A stretch of DNA of 20,350 bases from Propionibacteriaceae bacterium (lineage in GTDB: Bacteria; Actinomycetota; Actinomycetes; Propionibacteriales; Propionibacteriaceae). Positions 1-7,484 of the stretch are shown here, piece after piece. Position 1 is the stretch's first letter. Every line of letters starts with the position of its first letter. The notes beneath the pieces were generated by a model. The model made no database searches and was not told the DNA's origin. It saw nothing but the letters and a program-made list of their open reading frames with translations. Location: NCBI GenBank assembly GCA_009781325.1, contig WQYJ01000013.1:1-20350 (forward strand), in the 5' to 3' direction. A program made the position numbers and the translations under genes.

Positions 1-37
1 AGGACCCCCGGCAGCCGACGTAGGGACTTAGGTAAAA

Positions 38-75
38 ACCACTACCGTTCTTGCCTTGCGTGAGGCGGGAGTGGT
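38..75. repeat. imperfect inverted repeat upstream of hisD
   Basis: ACCACT (38-43) is matched by AGTGGT (70-75). Inside it CCG (45-47) can pair with CGG (66-68) across one A/G mismatch, and a competing pairing GCCT (53-56) with AGGC (63-66) is possible. It spans the likely -35 region of the hisD promoter, so it could be an operator or the end of a terminator for a gene to the left. There is no T-run after it. The arms are short and chance is not excluded. Confidence 0.25.
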
Positions 76-93
76 GCCTAGTAGACTATTCCG
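56..93 (+). promoter_or_regulatory. hisD promoter, probably leaderless
   Basis: TAGACT at 82-87 fits the actinobacterial -10 pattern TANNNT and lies exactly 6 nt before the GTG start at 94, so transcription would begin at or next to the start codon. An overlapping choice is TAGTAG at 79-84, which has a weak TTGCGT (56-61) 17 nt upstream. No Shine-Dalgarno sequence precedes the GTG: the preceding six bases are ATTCCG. Everything left of this in the window (1-55) shows no gene that I can support. Confidence 0.5.
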
Positions 94-1386
94 GTGAGAA
101 TTATTGATCTCCGAGAATCGGAAACATCTGACTATGACACCCAGATGCCTCGTAGTGCCTTTGATATTGCGGCTGCGTTGGTGGCTGTGGAGCCTATTTG
201 TTCTGCGGTGCGCCATGAGGGTGAAGCGGCGCTGAGAAGGTTTAGTCAGGAATTCGATCATGTTGTTCCTGGGCAGTTTCGTGTGGAGCCACACGTATGT
301 GAACAGCGGGCTGACAGCCTTGATCCCGAGCTGAAGCAGGCTTTGGAGACTGCCATTGAGCGCCGCAGGGCTGTGTGTGCTCAGGAGGCTGCTATTCCGG
401 ATGTACGGGTGACTCTGGCTCCTGGTGGGTCTGTGATGATTCGTTCTATTCCGGTGGATCGGGTGGGATTGTACGTACCGGGAGGGTTGGCGCCGCTCGC
501 GTCATCGGTGATCATGAACGTTGTTCCAGCCCAGGCTGCCGGTGTGCGATCTCTGGCGGTGGCTTCTCCGCCTCAAGCTGATGGTCTGCCGCACTCGACG
601 ATTCTGGCTCTGTGCCACATGCTCGGTGTTGACGAAGTGTACGCCGTGGGTGGGGCACAGGCGATTGCGATGTTTGCTTATGGCGTGGAAGGGTTGTGCC
701 GACGTGTCGACATGATCACAGGTCCAGGGAATATCTACGTTGCTGCCGCCAAGCGCCTCGTCAAAGGTCAGGTCGGGATTGATTCCGAAGCTGGTCCGAC
801 TGAGATCGCCATCGTGGCTGATTCGACGGCTAACCCGATCTTTGTGGCCGCTGATCTGATGAGCCAAGCCGAGCATGATCCTCAAGCTGGGGCAGTGCTG
901 ATTACCGACAGCCCAGCTTTGGCCGAGCAAGTAGACAGTGAACTATCCCTCATGGTGGCCCAGACTCGCCACACGCAGCGGGTTTCGACTGCCCTGAGTG
1001 GTCCTGCTTCAGCAATCATCCTGGTGCGAGACATGGATCAGGGTGTGGATGTCGCCAATGCCTATGCGGCCGAACACCTGGAAATCCAGACCAAGGATTC
1101 CCACCAGCTTGCTGCTAGGATTCACAATGCTGGAGCTATCTTTGTCGGTGGTTACTCACCAGTCTCCCTTGGCGACTACTCCGCAGGCTCGACCCACGTA
1201 CTTCCCACCTCGGGAGCAGCACGGCATTCATCGGGACTCAATGTACGATCCTTCTACAAGACCGTCCATGTCATCGACTACGACCGCGAGGCCCTCGAAG
1301 ACCTCGCCGATGGGGTAGAAGCCTTCGCGATGGCTGAAGACCTGCCCGCCCACGCCAATGCCATTGCAGTACGGAGGATGCCATGA
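94..1386 (+). CDS. hisD: histidinol dehydrogenase HisD
   Basis: This cytoplasmic zinc enzyme oxidises L-histidinol to L-histidine in two NAD-dependent steps, the last reactions of histidine synthesis. The protein is 430 aa, the normal family length. Recognisable features are GLYVPGG (126-132), GPGNIYV (210-216), the QAEHDP segment with Q258 and H261, AAEHLEI with the catalytic pair E327/H328, and GDYSAG with D361; the Q, H and D residues are at the positions of known zinc ligands. The start is GTG at 94, giving MRIIDLRE, which matches how the family begins; there is no upstream ribosome site, which fits a leaderless message. Its stop overlaps the hisC start by 4 nt (ATGA). It is the first gene of the histidine operon. 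Confidence 0.97.
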   Translation: MRIIDLRESETSDYDTQMPRSAFDIAAALVAVEPICSAVRHEGEAALRRFSQEFDHVVPGQFRVEPHVCEQRADSLDPELKQALETAIERRRAVCAQEAAIPDVRVTLAPGGSVMIRSIPVDRVGLYVPGGLAPLASSVIMNVVPAQAAGVRSLAVASPPQADGLPHSTILALCHMLGVDEVYAVGGAQAIAMFAYGVEGLCRRVDMITGPGNIYVAAAKRLVKGQVGIDSEAGPTEIAIVADSTANPIFVAADLMSQAEHDPQAGAVLITDSPALAEQVDSELSLMVAQTRHTQRVSTALSGPASAIILVRDMDQGVDVANAYAAEHLEIQTKDSHQLAARIHNAGAIFVGGYSPVSLGDYSAGSTHVLPTSGAARHSSGLNVRSFYKTVHVIDYDREALEDLADGVEAFAMAEDLPAHANAIAVRRMP

Positions 1387-2480
1387 CCGCAGAAATCTCG
1401 TGGGATGAGCTTCCCCTGCGCGAAGAGATTCGCGATGCGGTTCCTTACGGCGACCCGCATTTCGACGTACCGGCGCGGCTGAATATGAACGAGAATCCCT
1501 ACCCGCCCAGTGATTTGGTGCGGGCGGACATCCTTCAAGCAGTACGGGTCGCCACCGATAACATTCACCGCTATCCGGATCGTGAAGCCACACAACTGCG
1601 TCAAGCGATGGCAGAATACCTGGGCTTTGGGTTGACCGCTGACAATATCTGGGCAGCCAATGGATCGAATGAGTTGATGATCCAGATTCTGGGGGCCTTC
1701 GGCGGACCAGGGCGCACGGTGCTCAACTTCACACCCAGCTTCTCGATGTATCCCGAGTACGCCCGCGACACTCACACCGAGTACGTTGCCGTGCCGCGCC
1801 TTGACGACTTCAGTATCAGCGTTGAACTCGCTGCGAGCGCCATCGCTGAGCACAAACCCCATGTGACAATCATTGCTAGCCCGAATAATCCCACCGGTAC
1901 ACTGACAGACTTCGATGTCATTGAAAAGATCCTCACCATGACCGACGGTATCGTCGTCGTCGATGCCGCCTACCAGGAGTTCTCATCCGGCCAATCAGCC
2001 CTGGAATTGCTGCCCCGCTACGGCAACCTGGTGGTCACACGGACGATGAGTAAAGCCTTTGCCTTCGCCGGAGCTCGCGTCGGGTACGCCGCCGCAGCCG
2101 AGGCTGTGATCAACGCTCTGCGGGTCGTACGCTTGCCTTACCACTTGAACTCCTACACCCAAGCTGTGGCCTGCGCTGCTTTCAGCCATGCCGATGAACT
2201 GCTCTCCCAGGTCAGTCATCTGTGTGTCCTGCGTGATGAGGCTATCACCCGGGTACGAGCCATGGGATTGGATGCACCCGACTCACAAGCCAACTTCTTC
2301 CTCTTCGGGCCCTGGAAAAATCGTCACGACACGTGGCGCGCGCTTGTTGACCATGGGGTCCTCGTACGCGAAACTGGACCGGTAGAATATCTGCGCGCAA
2401 GTATCGGCACTGATGAACAGATGGAACTCTTCTATCGCGGTCTAACCCAGGTTCTTGCCCAGGAAAGGAGCCAAGGATGA
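1383..2480 (+). CDS. hisC: histidinol-phosphate aminotransferase HisC
   Basis: This PLP enzyme transfers an amino group from glutamate to imidazole acetol phosphate, forming histidinol phosphate. It is a fold-type I aminotransferase of 365 aa. Visible features are LNMNENP near 33-39, RYPD (63-66), SPNNPTG (166-172), VDAAYQEF (193-200) and the TMSKAFAFAGARVG stretch, in which K224 is the expected Schiff-base lysine. The ATG at 1383 is preceded by GGAGG about 6 nt upstream and overlaps the hisD stop by 4 nt, so translation is probably coupled. Its own stop overlaps hisB in the same way. In other actinobacteria HisC-like enzymes can also act on aromatic amino acids; position in the his operon favours the histidine role here. 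Confidence 0.96.
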   Translation: MTAEISWDELPLREEIRDAVPYGDPHFDVPARLNMNENPYPPSDLVRADILQAVRVATDNIHRYPDREATQLRQAMAEYLGFGLTADNIWAANGSNELMIQILGAFGGPGRTVLNFTPSFSMYPEYARDTHTEYVAVPRLDDFSISVELAASAIAEHKPHVTIIASPNNPTGTLTDFDVIEKILTMTDGIVVVDAAYQEFSSGQSALELLPRYGNLVVTRTMSKAFAFAGARVGYAAAAEAVINALRVVRLPYHLNSYTQAVACAAFSHADELLSQVSHLCVLRDEAITRVRAMGLDAPDSQANFFLFGPWKNRHDTWRALVDHGVLVRETGPVEYLRASIGTDEQMELFYRGLTQVLAQERSQG

Positions 2481-3085
2481 GTCGCACAGCCGAGGTGATC
2501 AGAAACACCTCTGAGTCGAATGTGAGAGTCCTCATCGATCTTGACGGCACCGGCGCGTCATCGATCTCAACATCAGTGGGCTTCTATGACCATATGCTGA
2601 CAGCACTGAGCCGTCACTCACTGATCGACATGACCATCCAAGCCACAGGCGACACCCACATCGACGGCCACCATGTCGTTGAAGACACAGCCATTGCCCT
2701 CGGCCAGGCTCTCTTGATGGCTCTGGGTGACAAGGCTGGGATCACTCGCTTCGGGGAGGCCACCGTACCTCTCGACGAGGCTCTGGCATCCTGTGTGATT
2801 GATATTTCAGGGCGCGGGTACGCAGTATGCTCCGGTGAACCCGCTCAGCAAGCTTACGCCCGCATCGGCGGCTCCGGGGTCGTCTACATGGGTTCGATGA
2901 CCCGTCATGTGATCGAGTCTTTGGCCTCGAATGCAGCGATGTGCATTCATATGCGTGTCCTGGCAGGACGCGATGCCCACCACATCGTTGAAGCCCAGTA
3001 CAAGGCTCTAGCTCGCGCCCTGCGTACTGCTGTGAGCCTAGACCCGAAGATTCTTGGAATTCCGTCCACGAAGGGTGCCCTGTGA
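2477..3085 (+). CDS. hisB: imidazoleglycerol-phosphate dehydratase HisB
   Basis: The enzyme removes water from imidazole glycerol phosphate to give imidazole acetol phosphate, the HisC substrate. It is a manganese enzyme that forms a 24-mer in studied relatives. The 202-aa protein is the monofunctional form; the phosphatase domain fused to it in enterobacteria is absent. The two signature metal-binding segments are HHVVEDT (65-71) and DAHHIVEAQYKALARA (166-181), and an N-terminal FYDHM (37-41) belongs to the same active site. The ATG at 2477 follows AAAGGAG and overlaps the hisC stop by 4 nt. Histidinol-phosphate phosphatase, needed between HisC and HisD, is not in this window. Confidence 0.97.
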   Translation: MSRTAEVIRNTSESNVRVLIDLDGTGASSISTSVGFYDHMLTALSRHSLIDMTIQATGDTHIDGHHVVEDTAIALGQALLMALGDKAGITRFGEATVPLDEALASCVIDISGRGYAVCSGEPAQQAYARIGGSGVVYMGSMTRHVIESLASNAAMCIHMRVLAGRDAHHIVEAQYKALARALRTAVSLDPKILGIPSTKGAL

Positions 3086-3702
3086 GTTCGGTTGTCGTCT
3101 TGGACTACGGGTCGGGCAACATTCACTCAGTGGTGCGAGCCATTGAAGGTACCGGTGCACAGGTTACTGTTTCATCATCTACCAGCGATGCCTGCAGCGC
3201 TGATGGCTTGGTTGTTCCCGGTGTGGGTGCCTTTGCTGCCTGCATGGATCAATTACACGCTATTGATGGGGATCAGATCATCCGGGAGCGTGTCGAAGCC
3301 GGTGCGCCGATCCTTGGTATCTGTGTGGGCCATCAGATCCTTTTCTCGGCTGGAGTTGAGCACGGGATTCATGCCCAAGGAGTGGGGCTCTTCCCTGGAA
3401 TCGTTCAAGCGCTACCAACCGCACGGCTGCCGCATATGGGCTGGAATGAGGTGACACCAGGGGAGGGATCGACATTTTTGACCGACATCGACCGGTTCTA
3501 CTTTGTCCACTCCTATGGTGTGTTGTCGGGTGAGGATATCCCACAGGATGCTGTCGGTAGTTGGACTAACCATGATGGGGTGAATCTTCTTTCCGCAGTG
3601 GAATATGGTCCGGTGTTATCGACCCAATTCCATCCCGAGAAATCCGGTCGCGCAGGCCTAGCTCTGCTGCAGCGCTGGGTTGATTCCTTGGAGGACTCAT
3701 GA
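3082..3702 (+). CDS. hisH: imidazole glycerol phosphate synthase, glutaminase subunit HisH
   Basis: HisH is the class I glutamine amidotransferase half of IGP synthase. It hydrolyses glutamine and channels ammonia to HisF, which makes imidazole glycerol phosphate and AICAR. The 206-aa protein has the LDYGSGN start (7-13), the nucleophile elbow GICVGHQ with C81, and the histidine/glutamate pair in QFHPEKSG (H184, E186), completing the triad. The start is GTG at 3082, overlapping the hisB stop by 4 nt, with AAGGGTG upstream; a GTG start suits the MSSVVVLDYG beginning. Its obligate partner HisF is not in the window, which is unusual because the two are often close together. Confidence 0.96.
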   Translation: MSSVVVLDYGSGNIHSVVRAIEGTGAQVTVSSSTSDACSADGLVVPGVGAFAACMDQLHAIDGDQIIRERVEAGAPILGICVGHQILFSAGVEHGIHAQGVGLFPGIVQALPTARLPHMGWNEVTPGEGSTFLTDIDRFYFVHSYGVLSGEDIPQDAVGSWTNHDGVNLLSAVEYGPVLSTQFHPEKSGRAGLALLQRWVDSLEDS

Positions 3703-4436
3703 GCGAATTCACGATCTATCCCGCCGTTGATATTCAGTATGGCCGTGCCGTTCAGCTAGAGAAGGGGATATCTTCGACCGAGAAGGTCTTCGGAGAGCCG
3801 ATGGACATGGCGGAACGCTGGAAAGCTGAGGGCGCGCAGTGGCTGCATTTGGTCGATCTTGATGCTGCCTTTGGACGCGGCTCCAATGCTGAGCAGGTCG
3901 CACAGATTGTTGCCGAATCTGGGCTGAAGGTGGAACTCACCGGTGGAATTCGCGATGATGCCTCACTCGAACGGGCCTTGGCAACCGGATGTGAACGAGT
4001 CAATATCGGCACAGCAGCGGTCGAAAACCCGCAGTGGTGCGATGAAGTTATCCGTACCTACGGTGATCGGGTAGCCATCGCTCTCGACGTACGCGGTGAG
4101 TCCTTAGCCACGAGGGGATGGACCTCGACCCAAGGTGATCTATGGACGATGATCGATCGTCTGAACGATGCTGGGTGTTCCCGCCTCGTGGTCACCGACA
4201 CTGAGTCTGACGGAACCTTGACCGGGGCCAATGTGAAGCTGCTGATCAAGGTCTGTGTGCGTACTCCCGCTCAAGTTGTGGCTTCTGGTGGGATTGCGAG
4301 CCTTGATGACATCGCAGCTTTGTCTGAACTGACTCACCTGGGTCTGGACGGAGCAATCGTCGGAACAGCCCTGTATCTGGGTGAATTCACCTTTGCACAG
4401 GCTTATCAAGCCGCGAACGCACATATCGGCGAATGA
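3699..4436 (+). CDS. hisA: ProFAR isomerase HisA, probably the bifunctional PriA (HisA/TrpF)
   Basis: A TIM-barrel isomerase of 245 aa acting on ProFAR in histidine synthesis. Actinobacterial PriA enzymes also catalyse phosphoribosylanthranilate isomerisation for tryptophan synthesis. Visible are PAVD with the catalytic D11, GRAV with R16, HLVDLDAAFGRGSN (50-63), the phosphate-binding TGGIRDD (81-87), VVTDTESDGTL with the second catalytic D167, and ASGGIASLDD (195-204). R139 and W141 in the TRGW segment correspond to the arginine and tryptophan that PriA uses to accept both substrates, so dual function is likely but inferred. The ATG at 3699 follows GGAGG and overlaps the hisH stop by 4 nt. 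It is the last his gene here; yebC follows after 40 bp. Confidence 0.95.
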   Translation: MSEFTIYPAVDIQYGRAVQLEKGISSTEKVFGEPMDMAERWKAEGAQWLHLVDLDAAFGRGSNAEQVAQIVAESGLKVELTGGIRDDASLERALATGCERVNIGTAAVENPQWCDEVIRTYGDRVAIALDVRGESLATRGWTSTQGDLWTMIDRLNDAGCSRLVVTDTESDGTLTGANVKLLIKVCVRTPAQVVASGGIASLDDIAALSELTHLGLDGAIVGTALYLGEFTFAQAYQAANAHIGE

Positions 4437-4476
4437 GAAAAGGTAGAGTTGGAACGTTAATGATGGAAGGTAGAAG
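4437..4476 (+). promoter_or_regulatory. hisA-yebC gap with yebC ribosome site and possible -10
   Basis: The gap holds GGAAGG (4465-4470), a good Shine-Dalgarno 6 nt before the yebC ATG. The octamer AAGGTAGA occurs twice, at 4440-4447 and 4467-4474. TAGAGT (4444-4449) resembles the TAGNNT -10 hexamers seen before other genes here, which would place a start near 4456; no -35 is recognisable. yebC may therefore have its own promoter or be read through from the his operon. I see no terminator hairpin. Confidence 0.3.
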
Positions 4477-5247
4477 ATGAGCGGTCACTCCAAGTGGGCA
4501 ACAACCAAGCATAAGAAGGCGGCACTGGATGCCAAGCGAGGCAAGCTCTTTGCCAAGCTGATTAAGAACATCGAAGTCGCAGCCAAGATCGGCGGAGGAG
4601 ATCCAGCAGGAAATCCCACCCTCTATGACGCCATCCTGAAGGCCAAGAAATCATCGGTCCCCGCTGATAACATCGATCGCGCTGTCAAGCGCGGCTCCGG
4701 TGCTGAATCGGGCGGTGCAGACTGGATCAATATCACCTACGAAGCCTATGGGCCTGCTGGTGTCGCCATACTCATCGAGTGTCTGACTGATAACCGCAAC
4801 CGTTCTGCTTCTGAGGTACGCATCGCCGTCACCCGCAATGGAGGCACCATGGCCGATGTGGGATCAGTAGCCCGACTCTTCTCCCGCAAGGGCATCGTCA
4901 CAGTGACCAAGACCCAAGACGGCAAGGAGATCACCGATTTGGATCTGATGGAAGCCACCCTCGAAGCCGACCCCGAAGCGATCAATGATGAAGGCGATGT
5001 CTTCGAGATCATCTGCGATCCGCCGGCGTTGGTTAGTGTTCGTACGGCTGTCCACGAGGCCGGAATCGATTATGATTCCGCAGACATTGCTTTCCAGCCG
5101 TCCTTCACCTCGCCGATCACCGATGCGGATGTGGCACGCAAGCTCTACAAGATTCTGGACGCACTCGATGACTGTGATGATGTCCAGGATGTGTACTCCA
5201 ACGAGGACCTTGACGCTGGCGTTGAGGCCCAACTCGAAGAAGACTGA
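4477..5247 (+). CDS. yebC: YebC/PmpR family protein (TACO1 family)
   Basis: A 256-aa member of the YebC family. Such proteins have been described as DNA-binding transcriptional regulators, and more recently the family (with mitochondrial TACO1) has been linked to relief of ribosome stalling; which role applies here cannot be read from sequence. The N-terminus MSGHSKWATTKHKKAA is the family hallmark, followed by KLFAKLIKNIEVAAKIGG and GGGDPAGNP. The central NRNRSASEVR stretch and the acidic C-terminus (EDLDAGVEAQLEED) are also typical. The start is ATG with a GGAAGG ribosome site. It lies directly before ruvC, as in most actinobacteria; the gap to ruvC is 13 nt. Confidence 0.97.
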   Translation: MSGHSKWATTKHKKAALDAKRGKLFAKLIKNIEVAAKIGGGDPAGNPTLYDAILKAKKSSVPADNIDRAVKRGSGAESGGADWINITYEAYGPAGVAILIECLTDNRNRSASEVRIAVTRNGGTMADVGSVARLFSRKGIVTVTKTQDGKEITDLDLMEATLEADPEAINDEGDVFEIICDPPALVSVRTAVHEAGIDYDSADIAFQPSFTSPITDADVARKLYKILDALDDCDDVQDVYSNEDLDAGVEAQLEED

Positions 5248-5260
5248 TTCTGGAGGTTCC

Positions 5261-5788
5261 ATGCTGGTTCTCGGAGTAGATCCGGGTCTGACTCGGTGTG
5301 GGATCGGAGTTGTTGAAGGCACACCAGGGCGTGCACGCCTGATTGAGGCGGGCGTGATCCGTACGGATTCAGCCTTGGAAACCGAACGCCGACTTCTGGT
5401 GATTGAAGAAGGTCTCCAAGAATGGATCCTCAGGCATAAACCGGAGGTAGTGGCCATTGAGCGGGTCTTTGCCCAACACAATCTCATGACCGTCATCGGT
5501 ACGGCCCAAGCAGCCGGGGTAGCGATGCTTGTCGCTGCCCGCCATGGATTATCGGTCTACCAGCACACACCCTCTGAAGTGAAAGCCGCCATCACCGGCT
5601 CAGGGCGCGCCGACAAGAAGCAGGTGGGAAATATGGTGTGCCGTATCCTCGGCCTGGAGGCAGCCCCCAAGCCTGCCGATGCTGCGGATGCCGTCGCACT
5701 AGCTATTTGCCATTCTTGGCGTGGCGTTGCTGACCAACGACTGGCTCAAGCTGCCAAGGTGGGTACAGTGAGAAAGGTCGGTCGATGA
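5261..5788 (+). CDS. ruvC: crossover junction endodeoxyribonuclease RuvC
   Basis: RuvC is a dimeric, magnesium-dependent nuclease that cuts Holliday junctions symmetrically after RuvAB branch migration. The 175-aa protein begins MLVLGVDPGLTRCG with catalytic D7; E67 in AIERVF and D140/D143 in ADAADAVALA supply the remaining acidic residues of the RNase H-like fold. I chose ATG 5261 because it gives the family N-terminus and has TGGAGG 5 nt upstream; the same frame is open further upstream, but that part lies inside yebC and encodes nothing recognisable. The stop overlaps the ruvA start (ATGA). Confidence 0.96.
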   Translation: MLVLGVDPGLTRCGIGVVEGTPGRARLIEAGVIRTDSALETERRLLVIEEGLQEWILRHKPEVVAIERVFAQHNLMTVIGTAQAAGVAMLVAARHGLSVYQHTPSEVKAAITGSGRADKKQVGNMVCRILGLEAAPKPADAADAVALAICHSWRGVADQRLAQAAKVGTVRKVGR

Positions 5789-6381
5789 TTGCGCAATTGA
5801 ATGGGACTGTCGTTGACATCGGGCCAACCTCGGCTGTGCTGAATGTGTCCGGGGTTGGTTTCCAGATTCTGTGCACCCCGCATACCTGTGCCAACTTGGA
5901 GATTGACGGCCCTGCTTCGCTCTTCACTCACCTTGCTGTGCGAGAAGATGCCTTGACTCTCTATGGGTTCTCGACCGCCGAAGAACGCGAAGCCTTTCTG
6001 CTTGCTCAGTCTGTGACTGGGATCGGACCGAAGATGGCCTTAGGGATCGTGGCTCACCTGAGTCCTGCTCAGTTCCGCCAGGCTGTACGAACCGAGAACC
6101 TTAGTGCGCTATCGAAGGTCCCTGGGGTGGGTACGAAGACAGCCCAGCGGCTTGTCTTGGAACTCAAGGACAAGGTTCTGACCCTGCCCGGGACAACCCA
6201 GGAGGTTCTGCATTCGCCCTCGCAGTGGCAGGAACAGGTCGTTGATGGGCTGATTGGACTGGGATACTCCGCTAAAGATGCCCAGGCAGCCTGGGAGAGG
6301 GTTGCTGCGGCGGCTTCCGATCCATCCGTCACAGTCTCCCAGTTGATGAAGACAGCCTTGCAATCCCTAGCGAAGGGATGA
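5785..6381 (+). CDS. ruvA: Holliday junction DNA helicase subunit RuvA
   Basis: RuvA binds the four-way junction as a tetramer and loads the RuvB motors. The protein is 198 aa, close to the usual 200. The N-terminal OB fold starts MIAQLNGTV, a helix-hairpin-helix pair follows in TGIGPKMALGIV (76-87) and VPGVGTKTAQRL (112-123), and the small C-terminal domain that contacts RuvB begins around QEQVVDGLIGLGYS. GAAAGG lies upstream of the ATG, and the start overlaps the ruvC stop by 4 nt, so translation is probably coupled. Confidence 0.96.
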   Translation: MIAQLNGTVVDIGPTSAVLNVSGVGFQILCTPHTCANLEIDGPASLFTHLAVREDALTLYGFSTAEEREAFLLAQSVTGIGPKMALGIVAHLSPAQFRQAVRTENLSALSKVPGVGTKTAQRLVLELKDKVLTLPGTTQEVLHSPSQWQEQVVDGLIGLGYSAKDAQAAWERVAAAASDPSVTVSQLMKTALQSLAKG

Positions 6382-6382
6382 C

Positions 6383-7402
6383 ATGGACGACCATTCTCCC
6401 CTCGATCCGCTCCAAGACGCGGATGATGTCACCGTCGAAGCTGCCCTGCGACCCCCAGAACTGGCACAGTTCATGGGCCAGCAGCGTGTGGTTGACCAAC
6501 TCAGTCTTCTGCTCGATGCCGCGAAGTCGAGAGGATCCGTTCCTGATCACGTGCTGTTGTCCGGGCCTCCAGGGCTGGGAAAAACCACCTTGGCGATGAT
6601 CATTGCCCATGAGATGAGTGCACCCCTGCGTATTTCGTCGGGGCCTGCGATCCAGCATGCCGGAGACTTGGCGGCAATCCTGTCAGGGCTCAGCCAAGGC
6701 GAGGTCTTTTTCCTGGATGAAATTCATCGTATGTCCCGCCCGGCAGAAGAGATGCTCTATCTGGCGATGGAAGACTTCCGTGTTGATGTCGTGGTAGGTA
6801 AGGGAGCAGGAGCTACCGCGATTCCGCTGGAAATTCCGCCCTTCACTCTGGTGGGTGCCACCACTCGTGTGGGTCTGCTTCCAGGGCCTCTGCGGGATCG
6901 TTTCGGGTTCACCGCCCAACTCGATTATTACGACGAGGATACTCTGGCCCGTATTGCTGCACGTTCGGCGGGCGTCCTCGGCATTGAGATGAAACCGGGA
7001 TCCGCCCAAGTGATCGCCTCACGATCACGGGGAACACCTAGGATCGTGAACCGCCTGCTGCGCCGCGTACGTGACTATGCGCAAGTCAAGGGTTCAGGGA
7101 TTATCACGCCTACGATCTCGCAAGCTGCGCTCGATCTCTTTGAAGTCGATGAACTGGGTTTGGATCGCCTCGACCGAGAGGTACTTGCGGCGGTTTGCCA
7201 GAAATTCGGCGGCGGTCCTGTGGGTTTGTCGACCCTGGCCATTGCCGTGGCAGAGGAGGCTGCCACGATCGCAGAGGTAGCCGAACCCTTCCTTGTACGC
7301 CTGGGTTTCCTGATGAGAACTCCGCGCGGCAGAGTGGCAACGCCTGCTGGTTTCACTCACCTTGGCCTGCCGGTGAAGGTGCAGCCGGACCTTTTCTCAT
7401 GA
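6383..7402 (+). CDS. ruvB: Holliday junction branch migration ATPase RuvB
   Basis: RuvB is the hexameric AAA+ motor that drives branch migration with RuvA. The protein is 339 aa. Domains in order: Walker A GPPGLGKT (61-68), Walker B FLDEIHR (110-116), sensor 1 GATTR (158-162), the arginine-finger segment GPLRDRFG (R171), then the sensor 2/winged-helix part with SRGTPRIVNRLLRRVRDYA and a C-terminal FLMRTPRGR. The ATG at 6383 is 1 nt after the ruvA stop and has GAAGGG upstream. An ATG at 6378 is out of frame. ruvC, ruvA and ruvB form one tight operon; an 82-bp gap separates it from yajC. Confidence 0.97.
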   Translation: MDDHSPLDPLQDADDVTVEAALRPPELAQFMGQQRVVDQLSLLLDAAKSRGSVPDHVLLSGPPGLGKTTLAMIIAHEMSAPLRISSGPAIQHAGDLAAILSGLSQGEVFFLDEIHRMSRPAEEMLYLAMEDFRVDVVVGKGAGATAIPLEIPPFTLVGATTRVGLLPGPLRDRFGFTAQLDYYDEDTLARIAARSAGVLGIEMKPGSAQVIASRSRGTPRIVNRLLRRVRDYAQVKGSGIITPTISQAALDLFEVDELGLDRLDREVLAAVCQKFGGGPVGLSTLAIAVAEEAATIAEVAEPFLVRLGFLMRTPRGRVATPAGFTHLGLPVKVQPDLFS

Positions 7403-7484
7403 GATTCACCAAGCAAATTCTGTTTCTTAGGTAAGATCGCGATAGGCTTGGTGGGGTTATCCATAGAATCATACGGAGACAAAC
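7403..7484 (+). promoter_or_regulatory. ruvB-yajC intergenic region with possible yajC promoter
   Basis: The ribosome site GGAG (7475-7478) is 6 nt before the yajC ATG. Two TAGNNT hexamers could be -10 elements: TAGGCT (7443-7448) and TAGAAT (7464-7469); the second would start transcription inside the ribosome site, so the first is preferred. CACCAAGC (7407-7414) and GCTTGGTG (7446-7453) form a perfect 8-bp inverted repeat around a 31-nt loop that itself contains the short palindromes TCTTAGGTAAGA (7425-7436) and ATCGCGAT (7435-7442). This could be an attenuating structure or operators, but no -35 is clear and the evidence is weak. Confidence 0.3.

Noticed and set aside
1278..1862. 194-codon minus-strand open frame across the hisD-hisC junction
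   Set aside because: Antisense to two well-supported genes and without any recognisable motif.
4985..5260. Upstream extension of the ruvC frame into yebC
   Set aside because: The extension lies wholly in another frame of yebC, is rich in Ser, Arg and Met with no family similarity, and the ATG at 5261 has a ribosome site and the RuvC N-terminus.
4864..5496. 210-codon minus-strand open frame across yebC and ruvC
   Set aside because: Its composition is what the antisense of these genes would give, and no family is recognisable.
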